A stretch of DNA of 64,000 nt from Streptomyces peucetius (GCF_025854275.1 NZ_CP107567.1:3596001-3660000), one strand, 5' to 3'; shown: positions 1 to 9,711, numbered from the stretch's first letter. A program made the numbers and translations. The notes: generated by a model from the sequence alone, not told the origin.

Positions 1-1
1 C

Positions 2-292
2 GACGGGCTGCCCGTCCCGGTCCACCACGCCGCCGCGCTCGCCCGCCGCCGCCTCACCGACAAGCTCCCGTCGGAGCCGGTCCCGCTGCCGCCGCCCCAC
101 CGCATCCTCGAATGCGGCAAGTGCGGGGCGCCCGGCCGGGCGGACGCGCTCGTGGACGGCGTATGCGCCCGCTGCCGAGGCGGCGACACGGCCCCGCCAC
201 CCACTCTCCCGGCGGCCCGCGTCCACGCCCACGCGGCCCAGGCCCGCGCGGCGGCGACCCGCCCGCCCGAGACGACAAGGACACAGCCATGA
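2..292 (+). CDS. C-terminal part of a zinc-ribbon protein (5' end outside window)
   Basis: An open frame runs from the window edge to a TGA at 290-292 and gives the last 96 residues of a protein. It contains a CGKCG...CARCRG four-cysteine zinc-ribbon, followed by an Ala/Pro/Arg/Thr-rich tail without predicted structure. Similar zinc-ribbon tails follow DNA-binding or replication-related domains in Streptomyces accessory proteins, but the N-terminus is missing, so no function is assigned. The stop overlaps an in-frame ATG (289) of the next gene, which might couple them, though the better ribosome binding site for that gene is further downstream. Confidence 0.55.
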   Translation, partial: DGLPVPVHHAAALARRRLTDKLPSEPVPLPPPHRILECGKCGAPGRADALVDGVCARCRGGDTAPPPTLPAARVHAHAAQARAAATRPPETTRTQP

Positions 293-348
293 CCGTGCCG
301 CTCACCCGGCCCCGCCACGGGGGACGATGGAGGGGAGGAGGCGACGCC

Positions 349-933
349 ATGACCCGCATCAGCGCCGAGAACCCCGAGATGTCCGTCGAGGACTTCGAGG
401 AACTGGCACGCACTGCCCCTGAGGGCGTAAAGCTCGAGTACATCGCAGGAAAGTTGAGGGTCAAGCCCGTGCCGGACCAGCTTCACAGGGCAATGGTCAT
501 GTGGCTACTGACACAGTGCATGCAGCAACGGCCTGACCTGCTTCTTTACCCCGAACAGGACCTGCGGCTGGAGGGCTACCGCCGGGGGCGCGCCATCGCG
601 GACGGCGCGCTGGCTCCGATCGACCACTTTGTGGCGCATGAGGCCATGTGGCCGAACCCGGAGGGCGTCCTCATGACCGTCGAGGTCACCTCACACGACG
701 GCGACACCCACAATCGCGACCGGATCGAGAAGCGCGACGGCTACGCGGCCGCCGGGATTCCCGTCTATCTCCTCATCGATCGGGACACAAACTCGCTTCT
801 CGTTCACAGCGAGCCCAGGAACGGCACGTACCACCTCGCCCGGACCTACTCCTACGGCGAGACCGTCCGGCTCCCCTCTCCCGTCGACATCACCCTCGAA
901 ACGGAGAGGCTCAAGGACTACACCCAGGCGTAA
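349..933 (+). CDS. Uma2-family (PD-(D/E)XK nuclease fold) protein
   Basis: A 194-residue protein of the Uma2/DUF820 family, which is abundant in Streptomyces and cyanobacteria and has a restriction-endonuclease fold; its cellular role is not established. Visible features are an N-terminal 'VEDFEELARTAPEGVKLEYIAG' type opening with the Lys-Glu pair, then the metal-site pattern: Asp in DGALAP, 'TVEVTS' (the ExxS part) and the Arg/Lys-rich 'RDRIEKRDGYAAAG', ending in the usual 'IPVYLLIDRD' strand. The start at 349 is preceded by GGGGAGGAG at 7 nt; an alternative ATG at 289 overlaps the upstream stop codon. Confidence 0.85.
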   Translation: MTRISAENPEMSVEDFEELARTAPEGVKLEYIAGKLRVKPVPDQLHRAMVMWLLTQCMQQRPDLLLYPEQDLRLEGYRRGRAIADGALAPIDHFVAHEAMWPNPEGVLMTVEVTSHDGDTHNRDRIEKRDGYAAAGIPVYLLIDRDTNSLLVHSEPRNGTYHLARTYSYGETVRLPSPVDITLETERLKDYTQA

Positions 934-1057
934 ACTCGGCCGCATGAGCCGACGACGACATTGATCCACCGCCTCTGGTCCAGGAACGGGCTGTCGCGGG
1001 CCGCCGCGCGGGTGAGCACCCGGCGTCCCCTGTCCGTCCCAGCCAAGGACCACACGC

Positions 1058-2302
1058 ATGCTCACCGCTTCGTCGTGCCCACCCGGGCCGAACGGCCCGC
1101 TCGATCCCCGCGTCCGCAGACTTGAGCGACGGCTCTACGCCTACGCGGGACTTGAGGACTTCGTCCTCCTCTACCCCCTCTACGCCCTGCTCTTCGCCGA
1201 GCACGGTCTGACCACCGCCGAGATCTCGTCCCTGTTCGCCATCTGGTGCGTCGTCGGCCTGCTGGTCGAGGTGCCGTCCGGTGTGTGGGCCGACGTCGTG
1301 TCCCGCCGGGCCGTGATGGTCGTCGGCCCGGTGCTGACCGCCTGCGGGTTCGCGCTGTGGGCGCTGACCCCGTCGTACGCCGCCTACGCCGCCGGGTTCA
1401 CGCTCTGGGCGATCGGCGGTTCACTGCGCTCGGGCTCGATGGAGGCCCTCGTCCACGACGAGCTGGAACGGCTCGGCGCGGCCGACCGCTACGGGCGGGT
1501 CATGGGCCGGGCGGCGGCCGTCAGCATGGCCGCGACCGCCACGGCGACCGCCGCCGCCACGCCCGCGCTCGCCTTCGGCGGCGACACCCTGGTGTGGGCG
1601 GGCAGCATCGCCGCGTGCCTGCTGTGCGCGGCGGTCGGCGCGACGCTCCCCGAGCACCGGGCAGCCGCCCACCCTCGCGCGAAGGCCGAACTCCCGGGGT
1701 ACGTCGCCACCTTGCGGGACGGCCTCACCGAGGTACGTGGCAGCCGGCCCGTCCGCCGGGCCATGGTGCTCGCCGTGGTGATCACCTCGGTGTGGGGCGT
1801 GCTGGACGAGTACGTGCCGCTGCTGGCCGCGTCCACGGGCGTGGCGACCGAGACCGTACCGCTGCTGGTGCTGGTGGTGTGGGTCGGTGTGACGCTCGGC
1901 TCGCTGCTGGTCACGGCCGGCGAACGGCTCGCGGACCGTACGGTGGCCGCGCTGGTCGCGGCAGCCGCCGCCGCACTGGCCGCGGGCGCGCTCTCCGGCG
2001 TGCCTGCCGGATTCGTGCTGCTCGGTGCCGCGTTCGGCACCTTCCAGCTCGCGGACGTCCTGGCGGACGTACGGCTCCAGTCGGCGATCACCGGCCGAAG
2101 CCGGGCGACGATCACCTCGCTGACCGGTCTGGGCACCAACATCGTCTCCCTGCTGGCGTACGGCGCCTACGCGGCGCTGTCCCCGTTCGTCTCGCACGGT
2201 GCCGTCTTCGCCCTGCTGGCGCTGCCGTACCTGCTGGTGGCCGCCGCGCTGGGCCGGGCGCGGCGACCGGCCCAGGCGCCGGCCGGTCAGGAGACGCAGT
2301 AG
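1058..2302 (+). CDS. MFS transporter, possible lasso-peptide exporter
   Basis: A 414-residue major facilitator superfamily permease with about 12 hydrophobic segments. The loop after TM2 reads 'GVWADVVSRRAVM', the family's GxxxDRxxRR-type signature in degenerate form. The substrate cannot be read from the sequence. It is convergent with the lasso cluster, ending 62 bp from the leader-peptidase gene, and that cluster has no ABC exporter in the window, so a role in exporting the peptide or giving immunity is a possible inference but not shown. The start has AAGGACC upstream. Confidence 0.8.
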   Translation: MLTASSCPPGPNGPLDPRVRRLERRLYAYAGLEDFVLLYPLYALLFAEHGLTTAEISSLFAIWCVVGLLVEVPSGVWADVVSRRAVMVVGPVLTACGFALWALTPSYAAYAAGFTLWAIGGSLRSGSMEALVHDELERLGAADRYGRVMGRAAAVSMAATATATAAATPALAFGGDTLVWAGSIAACLLCAAVGATLPEHRAAAHPRAKAELPGYVATLRDGLTEVRGSRPVRRAMVLAVVITSVWGVLDEYVPLLAASTGVATETVPLLVLVVWVGVTLGSLLVTAGERLADRTVAALVAAAAAALAAGALSGVPAGFVLLGAAFGTFQLADVLADVRLQSAITGRSRATITSLTGLGTNIVSLLAYGAYAALSPFVSHGAVFALLALPYLLVAAALGRARRPAQAPAGQETQ

Positions 2303-2364
2303 CGGTCCCCCTCGGGCCGGCCTTCGGACCGCCCTTCAGGCCGGTCTTCTGCCCTGAGCTCTCG

Positions 2365-2811
2365 TCACTCCTCGGTGGCGCGCCCCGCCTTGGCCGGCGG
2401 CACGGCGATCAGGCGGGCGAAGCTCTCCGGGCGACCCCGTTCGCCGATCAGTTCACCGTCCGCCTCGACCCATGCGTGCGCGGCGAACGGCGGTGCCGCC
2501 CGTACGCCGACGCACCAGGTGGGCCACACGCCCTGGAGACGGCAGAGCAGCGCGATGGAGACCGAGCGCGGCAGGCACGAACGCAGGCCGTTGAGGCTGA
2601 GGCTGGCCGCCAGCACCGAGGCCCGGGCGCCGTGCGCCTGGGTGCTGTTCGCGGCGGCGGCCCCCCGGCTGAGGCGGGTCAGTACGCGGGTCAGCAGATG
2701 AGGTCTGAGGAGAACCAGCAGCCGGGCGGTGCAGATGGCCAGCCGGGTGAGGAGCCGCAGCCGCAGCGGCCGTCTGGTCCGGTTGCGCTCCAGGGCGACG
2801 GTGATGCTCAC
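2365..2811 (-). CDS. Lasso peptide leader peptidase (B2, transglutaminase-like)
   Basis: A 148-residue protein of the lasso B2/McjB-C type, the cysteine protease that removes the leader peptide during maturation. The catalytic triad can be placed: Cys in 'LRSCLPRSVS', His in 'AAHAWVE' and Asp in 'EADGELIGE'; the 'WVEADGELIGE' stretch is characteristic of the family. The N-terminal half is a hydrophobic/Arg-rich helical region as usual for split B2 proteins. Its ATG overlaps the stop of the RRE protein gene (ATGA), so the two are translationally coupled. It is the last gene of the A-C-B1-B2 order. Confidence 0.9.
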   Translation of the reverse strand: MSITVALERNRTRRPLRLRLLTRLAICTARLLVLLRPHLLTRVLTRLSRGAAAANSTQAHGARASVLAASLSLNGLRSCLPRSVSIALLCRLQGVWPTWCVGVRAAPPFAAHAWVEADGELIGERGRPESFARLIAVPPAKAGRATEE

Positions 2812-3065
2812 TCCTGCACCACCCCGGCGGAGCGCATGGCCGCGATCAGGGCCCGCACGTCGTCCGCCGCGCGCTCCGTGTCCACCTCGAAGTGGTCGGT
2901 GACGCGCCGGACGGCGTCATCGGTGTCGCCGCCGTCCAGCAGCGCCCGGGCGGCGGTGGCGGCGCTGGGGTTCATCTGCCAGTACTCGCCGGTCTTGGTG
3001 TCCAGCAGGACCGCACCGTATTCGGTCTCGGTGACGGTCAGATACGGGCGGTTGCGCAGCTTCAT
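2808..3065 (-). CDS. Lasso peptide RRE protein (B1, PqqD-like)
   Basis: An 85-residue PqqD-like RiPP recognition element. In split lasso systems B1 binds the leader peptide and hands it to the B2 peptidase. The sequence shows the three-strand winged-helix opening (VTETEYGAVLLDTKTGEYWQMNP) and the helical C-terminus with the DxxxAADDVRAL pattern. The ATG has AAGGAAGGA six bases upstream. It starts 27 bp after the cyclase stop and overlaps the B2 start by 4 bp. Confidence 0.92.
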   Translation of the reverse strand: MKLRNRPYLTVTETEYGAVLLDTKTGEYWQMNPSAATAARALLDGGDTDDAVRRVTDHFEVDTERAADDVRALIAAMRSAGVVQE

Positions 3066-3092
3066 CGCATTCCTTCCTTCCGGCCGGGCACG

Positions 3093-4904
3093 TCAGGCGA
3101 CTGCGCGCAGCCATGCTTCGCAGATGATGGTGGAGTCCACGGCGCCGTCCTTGAGGGCGGGCGTGCCGGGTGTCTCCGTCAGCCGGGCGAGCGCGCCGGC
3201 GTCGATGAGCCCGGCCTTGGCCAGGTCGCTGTCCTCCCACAGCGACCGGACCTCGTCGCGGTGCCGGTAGAGACCGCCGACCGCGTCGACGGTGCCTTCG
3301 AACTTGGTGGCGCGTGCCCGGCACTCCTCGGGCAGCACGCCGCGTACCGCTTCCTTGAGCACGGGCTTGAACTGCCAGGGGTCGGTCCGGTCCTCGGGGC
3401 GTACCGACAGTGCGGCGTCGACCACCGCGTCGTCGAAGTACGGCATGGTGACGGGAACGCCCGCCCGGCGTCCGGCCTCGGCGATCGCCGCGCACTCCTG
3501 CGTACCGGAGTAGAGGGCCGACAGCTCCCGGTGGCGGCCGAGCGTGGGTGCGTACGGCTCGGCCTGCGAGGCGGCCTCCCGCAGCCCGGCGGTCACCAGG
3601 TCCCGGCATTCGGGGGTGAGCCACGGCTGGACCACGGGCGGGGCGATCCAGGCCAGTTGCGGGGTGCAGAAGCCGAGGTCGCCGGGTGTGCTCAGGTCGA
3701 TCCCGGCGACCGCGCGGCGGTAGGAGCGCCGGTCGGCGAGCTGGCGCAGCACGGGGCGCCAGCGCCATCCGTAGAGGGTGCGGTAGCCGCGGACCCGCTG
3801 CCAGGCCAGCAGCGGGCGGCGGGTGATCAGGTCGTGGCAGTAGGCGCCGGTCTGGAAGAACAGATGGTCGCCGCCGTGTCCGGTCATGTGCAGCCGGGAG
3901 CCGCGCTCCGCCATCAGGGAGATCACGGCGGTGGCGCGGTCGCGGCTCATGGCGACACCGGCGGGGATGTCGGTGCGGCAGCCGTCGTCGAGGATGCCGC
4001 GGTAGAACAGCGGGGTCTGCTCCGGCGTCAGTTCCACGTGCTCGACGTGCGGCCAGTGCGCGGCGGCGAGACGGGCGTAGTGGGCGTCGTCGCTGATCGA
4101 CTCGTCCCCGGGGATGCCGCCGACGATCAGTTCGCCCGCGCCGAGTTGTCCGGCGGCGAAGGCGCACAGCGAGGTGGAGTCCATCCCGCCGGACAGGTCC
4201 GCGCTCAGCAGGCCGTCCCGCTGTGTGCGGACGGCGACGGCGGCGGCCAGCGCCTCGCGTACGTCGGCCGCGCCTTCGGCCGACGAGCGCTCGGGGGCGG
4301 GCGGGGTGTGCCAGCGGACGTGCCGGGGCGGGGTGCCTTCGCCGGTGGCGAGTAGGGCGAATCCGGGGGCGACGTCGGTCACGCCGTGCCACATGGGGCG
4401 CGGGGGCAGCTGCACGGCCAGTGGTTCGGGCAGCCGCAGGGCCACGGAGGTGAGGTCGATCTCGGCGCCGGCCAGCTCCGCCAGCGCCACGGCACGGTCG
4501 CCGGCCACCGGGCAGCCGTTCACGACGGTGTGGTGCACGCGGCGCATGCCGTAGGCCGTGCCCTGCACGTACAGGGTGCCGCCGACGCTGCCCACCACGT
4601 GGAAGCTGCCGGGGATCGCCGCGGAAAGGGCCTCGAGCCGTCCGGCCCTGCCCCGCAGCCTTCCGGTCCACCGGGGCAGTTCGTCGGTCCGTCGCGGCAG
4701 CATGCCGATCAGCGCGACGGCGTCCGTGCCGGCCCGGGCGACGGCGATGTCCTCGTCGGCCCAGGCGCCGATGATCCAGGGGCGGCCGGAGGGATGGTGC
4801 AGCACCCGCAGTCCGGGTGCCGCGGCCTGGAGGCGACGGGCCACGGCGCCCGCGTCCTCGCGGTCAGGAAGCGCAAAGAAGTGCGGTGCGCCGTGGCTCG
4901 TCAT
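3093..4904 (-). CDS. Lasso peptide macrolactam synthetase (asparagine synthetase-like C protein)
   Basis: A 603-residue asparagine-synthetase homologue that activates the side-chain carboxylate of the ring Asp with ATP and closes the isopeptide ring. The PPi-loop SGGMDSTS sits at about residue 239 (numbered from the upstream GTG). The N-terminal glutaminase-like domain lacks the catalytic Cys2, as expected for a lasso cyclase rather than a true AsnB. I chose the ATG at 4904 (8 nt from GGAGGA); a GTG at 4907 is adjacent. The gene begins 22 bp downstream of the precursor stop and the cluster reads as one transcript. Confidence 0.93.
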   Translation of the reverse strand: MTSHGAPHFFALPDREDAGAVARRLQAAAPGLRVLHHPSGRPWIIGAWADEDIAVARAGTDAVALIGMLPRRTDELPRWTGRLRGRAGRLEALSAAIPGSFHVVGSVGGTLYVQGTAYGMRRVHHTVVNGCPVAGDRAVALAELAGAEIDLTSVALRLPEPLAVQLPPRPMWHGVTDVAPGFALLATGEGTPPRHVRWHTPPAPERSSAEGAADVREALAAAVAVRTQRDGLLSADLSGGMDSTSLCAFAAGQLGAGELIVGGIPGDESISDDAHYARLAAAHWPHVEHVELTPEQTPLFYRGILDDGCRTDIPAGVAMSRDRATAVISLMAERGSRLHMTGHGGDHLFFQTGAYCHDLITRRPLLAWQRVRGYRTLYGWRWRPVLRQLADRRSYRRAVAGIDLSTPGDLGFCTPQLAWIAPPVVQPWLTPECRDLVTAGLREAASQAEPYAPTLGRHRELSALYSGTQECAAIAEAGRRAGVPVTMPYFDDAVVDAALSVRPEDRTDPWQFKPVLKEAVRGVLPEECRARATKFEGTVDAVGGLYRHRDEVRSLWEDSDLAKAGLIDAGALARLTETPGTPALKDGAVDSTIICEAWLRAVA

Positions 4905-4926
4905 CACGGGTTCCTCCGGGAGTCCG

Positions 4927-5043
4927 TCAGAACCAGCCGCGTCCGGTGCCGTCGTTGCCGAAGATCACCACGAAGCCGGTGACATCGCGGAAGGTGCCGG
5001 CGGAAACGAACTCCGGGGTCTCGTAAGCAGCCTTCTTCGCCAT
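4927..5043 (-). CDS. Lasso peptide precursor (A protein), 38 residues
   Basis: A 38-codon ORF immediately upstream of the cyclase, with AAAGGA ahead of its ATG. The leader carries the YxxPxF recognition motif (YETPEF, residues 7-12) that B1 proteins bind, and ends ...FRDVTG. With the conserved Thr at position -2, the core is FVVIFGNDGTGRGWF: 15 residues, with Phe1 closing onto Asp8 in an 8-residue ring and a 7-residue tail ending in the bulky Arg-Gly-Trp-Phe that could act as steric lock. There is no Cys, so it is class II. If cleavage were one residue earlier, Gly1-Asp9 would give a 9-residue ring. Family context is very strong; the processing site is inferred. Confidence 0.92.
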   Translation of the reverse strand: MAKKAAYETPEFVSAGTFRDVTGFVVIFGNDGTGRGWF

Positions 5044-5074
5044 CGTTCAGGTCCTTTCTCTTGATGGGATCGGA

Positions 5075-5135
5075 ATGGATCCGTAGGGATCTGGGGGGTG
5101 ACCCGCATGGATCCGTTGGATCGATCGAACGATCG
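5075..5135. promoter_or_regulatory. Direct repeats and palindrome upstream of the lasso precursor
   Basis: Two identical ATGGATCCGT copies (5075-5084, 5107-5116) lie 32 bp apart, about three helical turns, followed by CGATCG-AA-CGATCG (5122-5135). They lie 30-90 bp upstream of the precursor start, where promoter and operator are expected. No known regulator is assigned. Confidence 0.4.
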
Positions 5136-5298
5136 GCAGAAGCCTTGCCGCCCTGGGCGTGGCCGGGCGAGGGCGCTGACCGCTTGGTGCCGGTCCCGGG
5201 AACGTGCTTGGCAGGTCCGGCCGGACCACGCATGACCGGCCGGGGTGAACCACGTCACATCGGCCGCCCCGGTGCCGCCTGTCCGGGCCCGGAAACGC

Positions 5299-5336
5299 CC
5301 GAGGGCGGCACCCCCTTGAAGGGGTGCCGCCCTCGG
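5299..5336 (-). terminator. Rho-independent-type terminator of the symporter gene
   Basis: A perfect 16-bp stem CCGAGGGCGGCACCCC pairs with GGGGTGCCGCCCTCGG around a 6-nt loop, 43 bp past the symporter stop. The same 16-bp stem is used again after groEL2 at 7055-7094. Confidence 0.85.
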
Positions 5337-5378
5337 CCCTGCGGTCGGGTCCGGTCCGGGAGGGACCAGAGGTCCGTG

Positions 5379-6833
5379 TCACTGCCCGCCGTGCGACTTG
5401 GCGAGCCGCTGCGCGTCGTCGGCGTCCGTGCCCGCCGGTTCCCAGCACTCCACGCCCTTCAGGCCGGGGATGCGGTCCCGGGTGAAGACGGGGTCCAGTC
5501 CGGCACGGCGCTGGGCGGTGTAGTCGTCCATCAGCCGGAAGGCGATCGCCGACAGCGGCAGGATCGCGATCAGGTTGACGAGGACCATCGCGCCCATCGT
5601 GATGTCCGCGAGGCTCCACACGACGCTGACCGAGCCCATCGCTCCGAGCACGGCACAGGCGAGGACGACCGCCCGGTAGCCGGTCATCGCCGACGCGCTG
5701 CCGGTGATGAAGCGGATGTTGGACTCGCCGTAGTAGTAGTTACCGATCATGGAGCTGAAGGCGACCATGAAGACGACCAGCGTCAGGATGTGTCCGGCCC
5801 AGTCGCCGAGGGCCACGTTGAGGGCGGACTGGGTGACGTCCGCGCCGCCGCGCTCGCCCAGGGTCGGGTTGGCGCTGAGGATGATGAACGCGGTCATGCT
5901 GCAGACGACCAGCGTGTCGAAGTAGACGCCGAGGGTCTGCACCAGGCCCTGCTTGACCGGGTGCGTGGTGTCCGCGGAAGCGGCGGCGTTGGGCGCGGAG
6001 CCCATGCCGGCCTCGTTGGAGAACATGCCGCGCCGCACGCCCTGGAGGATCGCCGTGCCGACCGCGCCGCCCGCGACCTCGCGGAAGCCGAACGCGCCGC
6101 CGATGATGTCGGCGATCATGCCGGGCACCGCGGTGATGTTGAACAGGACGACCACGAGGCCGAGCAGCAGGTAGATGCCCGCCATCACCGGGATCAGCAC
6201 CTTGGTGACCGCGGTGAGGCGCTTCACGCCGAAGAACACGGCCAGCGCGAGCAGCACGGCCAGCACGACGCCGAGCACCGGGGCGAACCAGCTGGAGTCC
6301 GTACCGCCCATGGAGCCCTCGACGGCCACCGTGATGGTGTTGGACTGCACTGCGGTGAGAACGAACCCGAAGGTCAGAGTGATGAGCACGGCGAACAGCA
6401 CACCGAGCCAGCGCTTTCCGAGGGCGCGCTCCATGTAGTAGGCCGGGCCTCCGTGGTACGTGCCGGGCTCCTTGCCGCGCGCCTTGTACAGCTGGGCGAG
6501 GGCGGACTCGACGAACGCCGAGGCGCCGCCGACGAGGGCCATCATCCACATCCAGAAGACCGCGCCGGGCCCGCCCATGGTGATGGCGGTGGCCACACCG
6601 GCGATGTTGCCGGTGCCGATGCGGGCGGCCGCCGAGATGGTGAAGGCCCCGAAGGGGGAGACGCCGTCCGTCGACTTGTCCTTGAAGACCCGGAACATGT
6701 CCGGGATCATCCGCAGCTGGACCGCCCTGGAGCGGAAGGTGAACCAGAGGCCGGCCACGGCCACCAGCGGGATCAGCAGATAGGTCCAGAAGACATCATT
6801 GATGTCGACGATCCAGGTGTTGAGGGTGCTCAT
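5379..6833 (-). CDS. Alanine/glycine:sodium symporter (AGCS family)
   Basis: A 484-residue membrane protein of the AGCS family, which takes up alanine or glycine with Na+ (or H+). Family hallmarks are 'GAFTISAAARIGTGNIAGVATAITMGGPGAVFWMW', the consensus P-G-A-x-F-W-M-W, and 'RGMFSNEAGMGSAPNAAASA' near the middle, plus about 11 hydrophobic segments. The start at 6833 (MSTLNTW) puts the first TM at residue ~15; an upstream in-frame ATG at 6941 would add an Arg/Pro-rich stretch unlike the family. It stands alone, with its own terminator and two palindromes upstream. Confidence 0.9.
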   Translation of the reverse strand: MSTLNTWIVDINDVFWTYLLIPLVAVAGLWFTFRSRAVQLRMIPDMFRVFKDKSTDGVSPFGAFTISAAARIGTGNIAGVATAITMGGPGAVFWMWMMALVGGASAFVESALAQLYKARGKEPGTYHGGPAYYMERALGKRWLGVLFAVLITLTFGFVLTAVQSNTITVAVEGSMGGTDSSWFAPVLGVVLAVLLALAVFFGVKRLTAVTKVLIPVMAGIYLLLGLVVVLFNITAVPGMIADIIGGAFGFREVAGGAVGTAILQGVRRGMFSNEAGMGSAPNAAASADTTHPVKQGLVQTLGVYFDTLVVCSMTAFIILSANPTLGERGGADVTQSALNVALGDWAGHILTLVVFMVAFSSMIGNYYYGESNIRFITGSASAMTGYRAVVLACAVLGAMGSVSVVWSLADITMGAMVLVNLIAILPLSAIAFRLMDDYTAQRRAGLDPVFTRDRIPGLKGVECWEPAGTDADDAQRLAKSHGGQ

Positions 6834-6920
6834 GATGAGATGCGTCCCGGGTCTTTGTGAGTCGGGGCTCGGCTCGGGCTGCGATGCGTACGGGTCGCGT
6901 ACAGCTGGTGCCCTCGGCCG

Positions 6921-6955
6921 CGGAAGCATTCTTCCGTTCAAAGCTCTGCAGAGCT
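6921..6955. promoter_or_regulatory. Two palindromes upstream of the AGCS symporter gene
   Basis: CGGAAG-CATT-CTTCCG (6921-6936) and the perfect 14-bp palindrome AGCTCTGCAGAGCT (6942-6955) lie about 90-120 bp before the start codon. They could be operators; no regulator is recognised. Confidence 0.35.
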
Positions 6956-7054
6956 AACCAGGGCCTTGTCCCGCTGAAAAGACATTCCGGTCGTGCGGCA
7001 TCTCACACTCTGTACCGGTTTCTCCCGCAGAAAACCGCCCTGGAGCGGCAACGC

Positions 7055-7094
7055 CCGAGGGCGGCACCCCCTGGGAGTGGGGTGCCGCCCTCGG
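7055..7094 (-). terminator. Terminator of groEL2
   Basis: A perfect 16-bp stem identical to that at 5299-5336, with an 8-nt loop, 28 bp past the groEL2 stop. Confidence 0.85.
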
Positions 7095-7122
7095 TCAAGG
7101 ACGGTTGATCGACAGAAGTCGA

Positions 7123-8853
<1,731 letters not shown>

Positions 8854-8891
8854 TCACCGACCCGATCCAAGTTCTGTCACTCTCACTGGGA

Positions 8892-8918
8892 GAGTGCTAA
8901 CGCCAATGATTAGCACTC
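8892..8918. promoter_or_regulatory. CIRCE operator (HrcA binding site)
   Basis: GAGTGCTAA-N9-TTAGCACTC, a perfect 9-bp inverted repeat with the canonical 9-nt spacer, lies about 150 bp upstream of groEL2. HrcA binding here represses chaperonin genes outside heat shock. Confidence 0.97.
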
Positions 8919-8935
8919 GACCCCCGAGAGTGCAA
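8907..8935 (-). promoter_or_regulatory. Probable groEL2 promoter overlapping CIRCE
   Basis: On the minus strand TTGCAC (8930-8935) and TAATCA (8907-8912) are separated by 17 bp, with the -10 hexamer inside the CIRCE operator. This arrangement would let HrcA block RNA polymerase directly. Confidence 0.55.
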
Positions 8936-9090
8936 GCGGCTCCGAAGAAGCCTCCCTGAGGAGTGGCGGTCGGGTGACGGGAGGGCGCAAGCGGCTTCGA
9001 GGGAACGCGAGGCGGCGCCTGGGAGGCGGCCGACGCCGGATCGCGCCGGGAGGCGACCGGAGAGACGGACGGGCGCGCCCGGGCACGCGT

Positions 9091-9129
9091 GAGGGGCCCG
9101 CATCCCGGTGACCGGGAGGCGAGCCCCTC
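9091..9129 (-). terminator. Terminator of the cold-shock gene
   Basis: GAGGGGC pairs with GCCCCTC, and CCCGGT/ACCGGG pairs inside, about 36 bp after the csp stop. The outer flanks (CGCGT / ATGCG) extend the stem imperfectly. Confidence 0.6.
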
Positions 9130-9164
9130 ATGCGTGAGTGCGTCGGTGGCCGATCGCGCCTGGA

Positions 9165-9368
9165 TCAGACGGCGAGCTTGACCATGTCCGCCTGCGGACC
9201 CTTCTGGCCCTGCGAGATCTCGAATTCGACTCGCTGACCTTCTTCAAGGGTGCGGTAACCGTCCATCTGGATCGCGCTGTAGTGGACGAAAACATCCGCA
9301 CCACCGTCGACCGCGATGAAGCCGTACCCCTTCTCCGCGTTGAACCACTTGACGGTGCCCTGAGCCAT
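9165..9368 (-). CDS. csp: Cold-shock domain protein (CspA family)
   Basis: A 67-residue single-stranded nucleic-acid-binding OB-fold protein. RNP1 (KGYGFIAV) and RNP2 (VFVHYSAI) are intact, and the length is normal for the family. It acts as an RNA chaperone or anti-terminator. It stands alone between groEL2 and the sulfur-carrier gene, with a leader of several hundred bases possible upstream. Confidence 0.95.
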   Translation of the reverse strand: MAQGTVKWFNAEKGYGFIAVDGGADVFVHYSAIQMDGYRTLEEGQRVEFEISQGQKGPQADMVKLAV

Positions 9369-9711
9369 GCCTAACTCCCCTATTACTGGCCCTTGCGCAG
9401 GACCGCACTTCGCGGACCCGGGTCAGATCTCCACCCCAGCAGGAGGGGTGTGCGCCGGAACGCGTCGACCGCGGCTGAATGTATCTGCCCAACTGCCCTC
9501 TGCAACAGGTCAATCGGACGAGAATTCTGGGCAGGACCGAACGACCGATCCCTACGATTCCATAGAATTCCGGGGCAAGTCGGGCCCGGCAAATGACGCC
9601 TAAGTGGCAATTCGATCACGCAGTTTGGCCGCATTCTTGCGGAACTCGAAGGCATTCACGAGCGGCCGGCGGAGGGGGCTTCCCAGACTCTACCGCGCTC
9701 AACCATGCAGA
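9369..9711 (-). other. Intergenic region upstream of csp
   Basis: 343 bp without a convincing gene. AT content is higher than the surroundings (for example around 9520-9660), as expected for a promoter and a long 5' untranslated leader of a cold-shock gene. No specific operator was recognised. Confidence 0.4.

Noticed and set aside
2892..4671. Long open frames on both strands over the lasso cyclase gene
   Set aside because: They are complementary-frame artefacts of high GC; products are Arg/Gly/Ala-rich without motifs, whereas the minus-strand frame has clear cyclase motifs and RBS.
4927..5043. Lasso core beginning at the preceding Gly (9-residue ring to Asp9)
   Set aside because: Possible, but Thr then falls at -1 instead of the conserved -2 position; kept only as an alternative.
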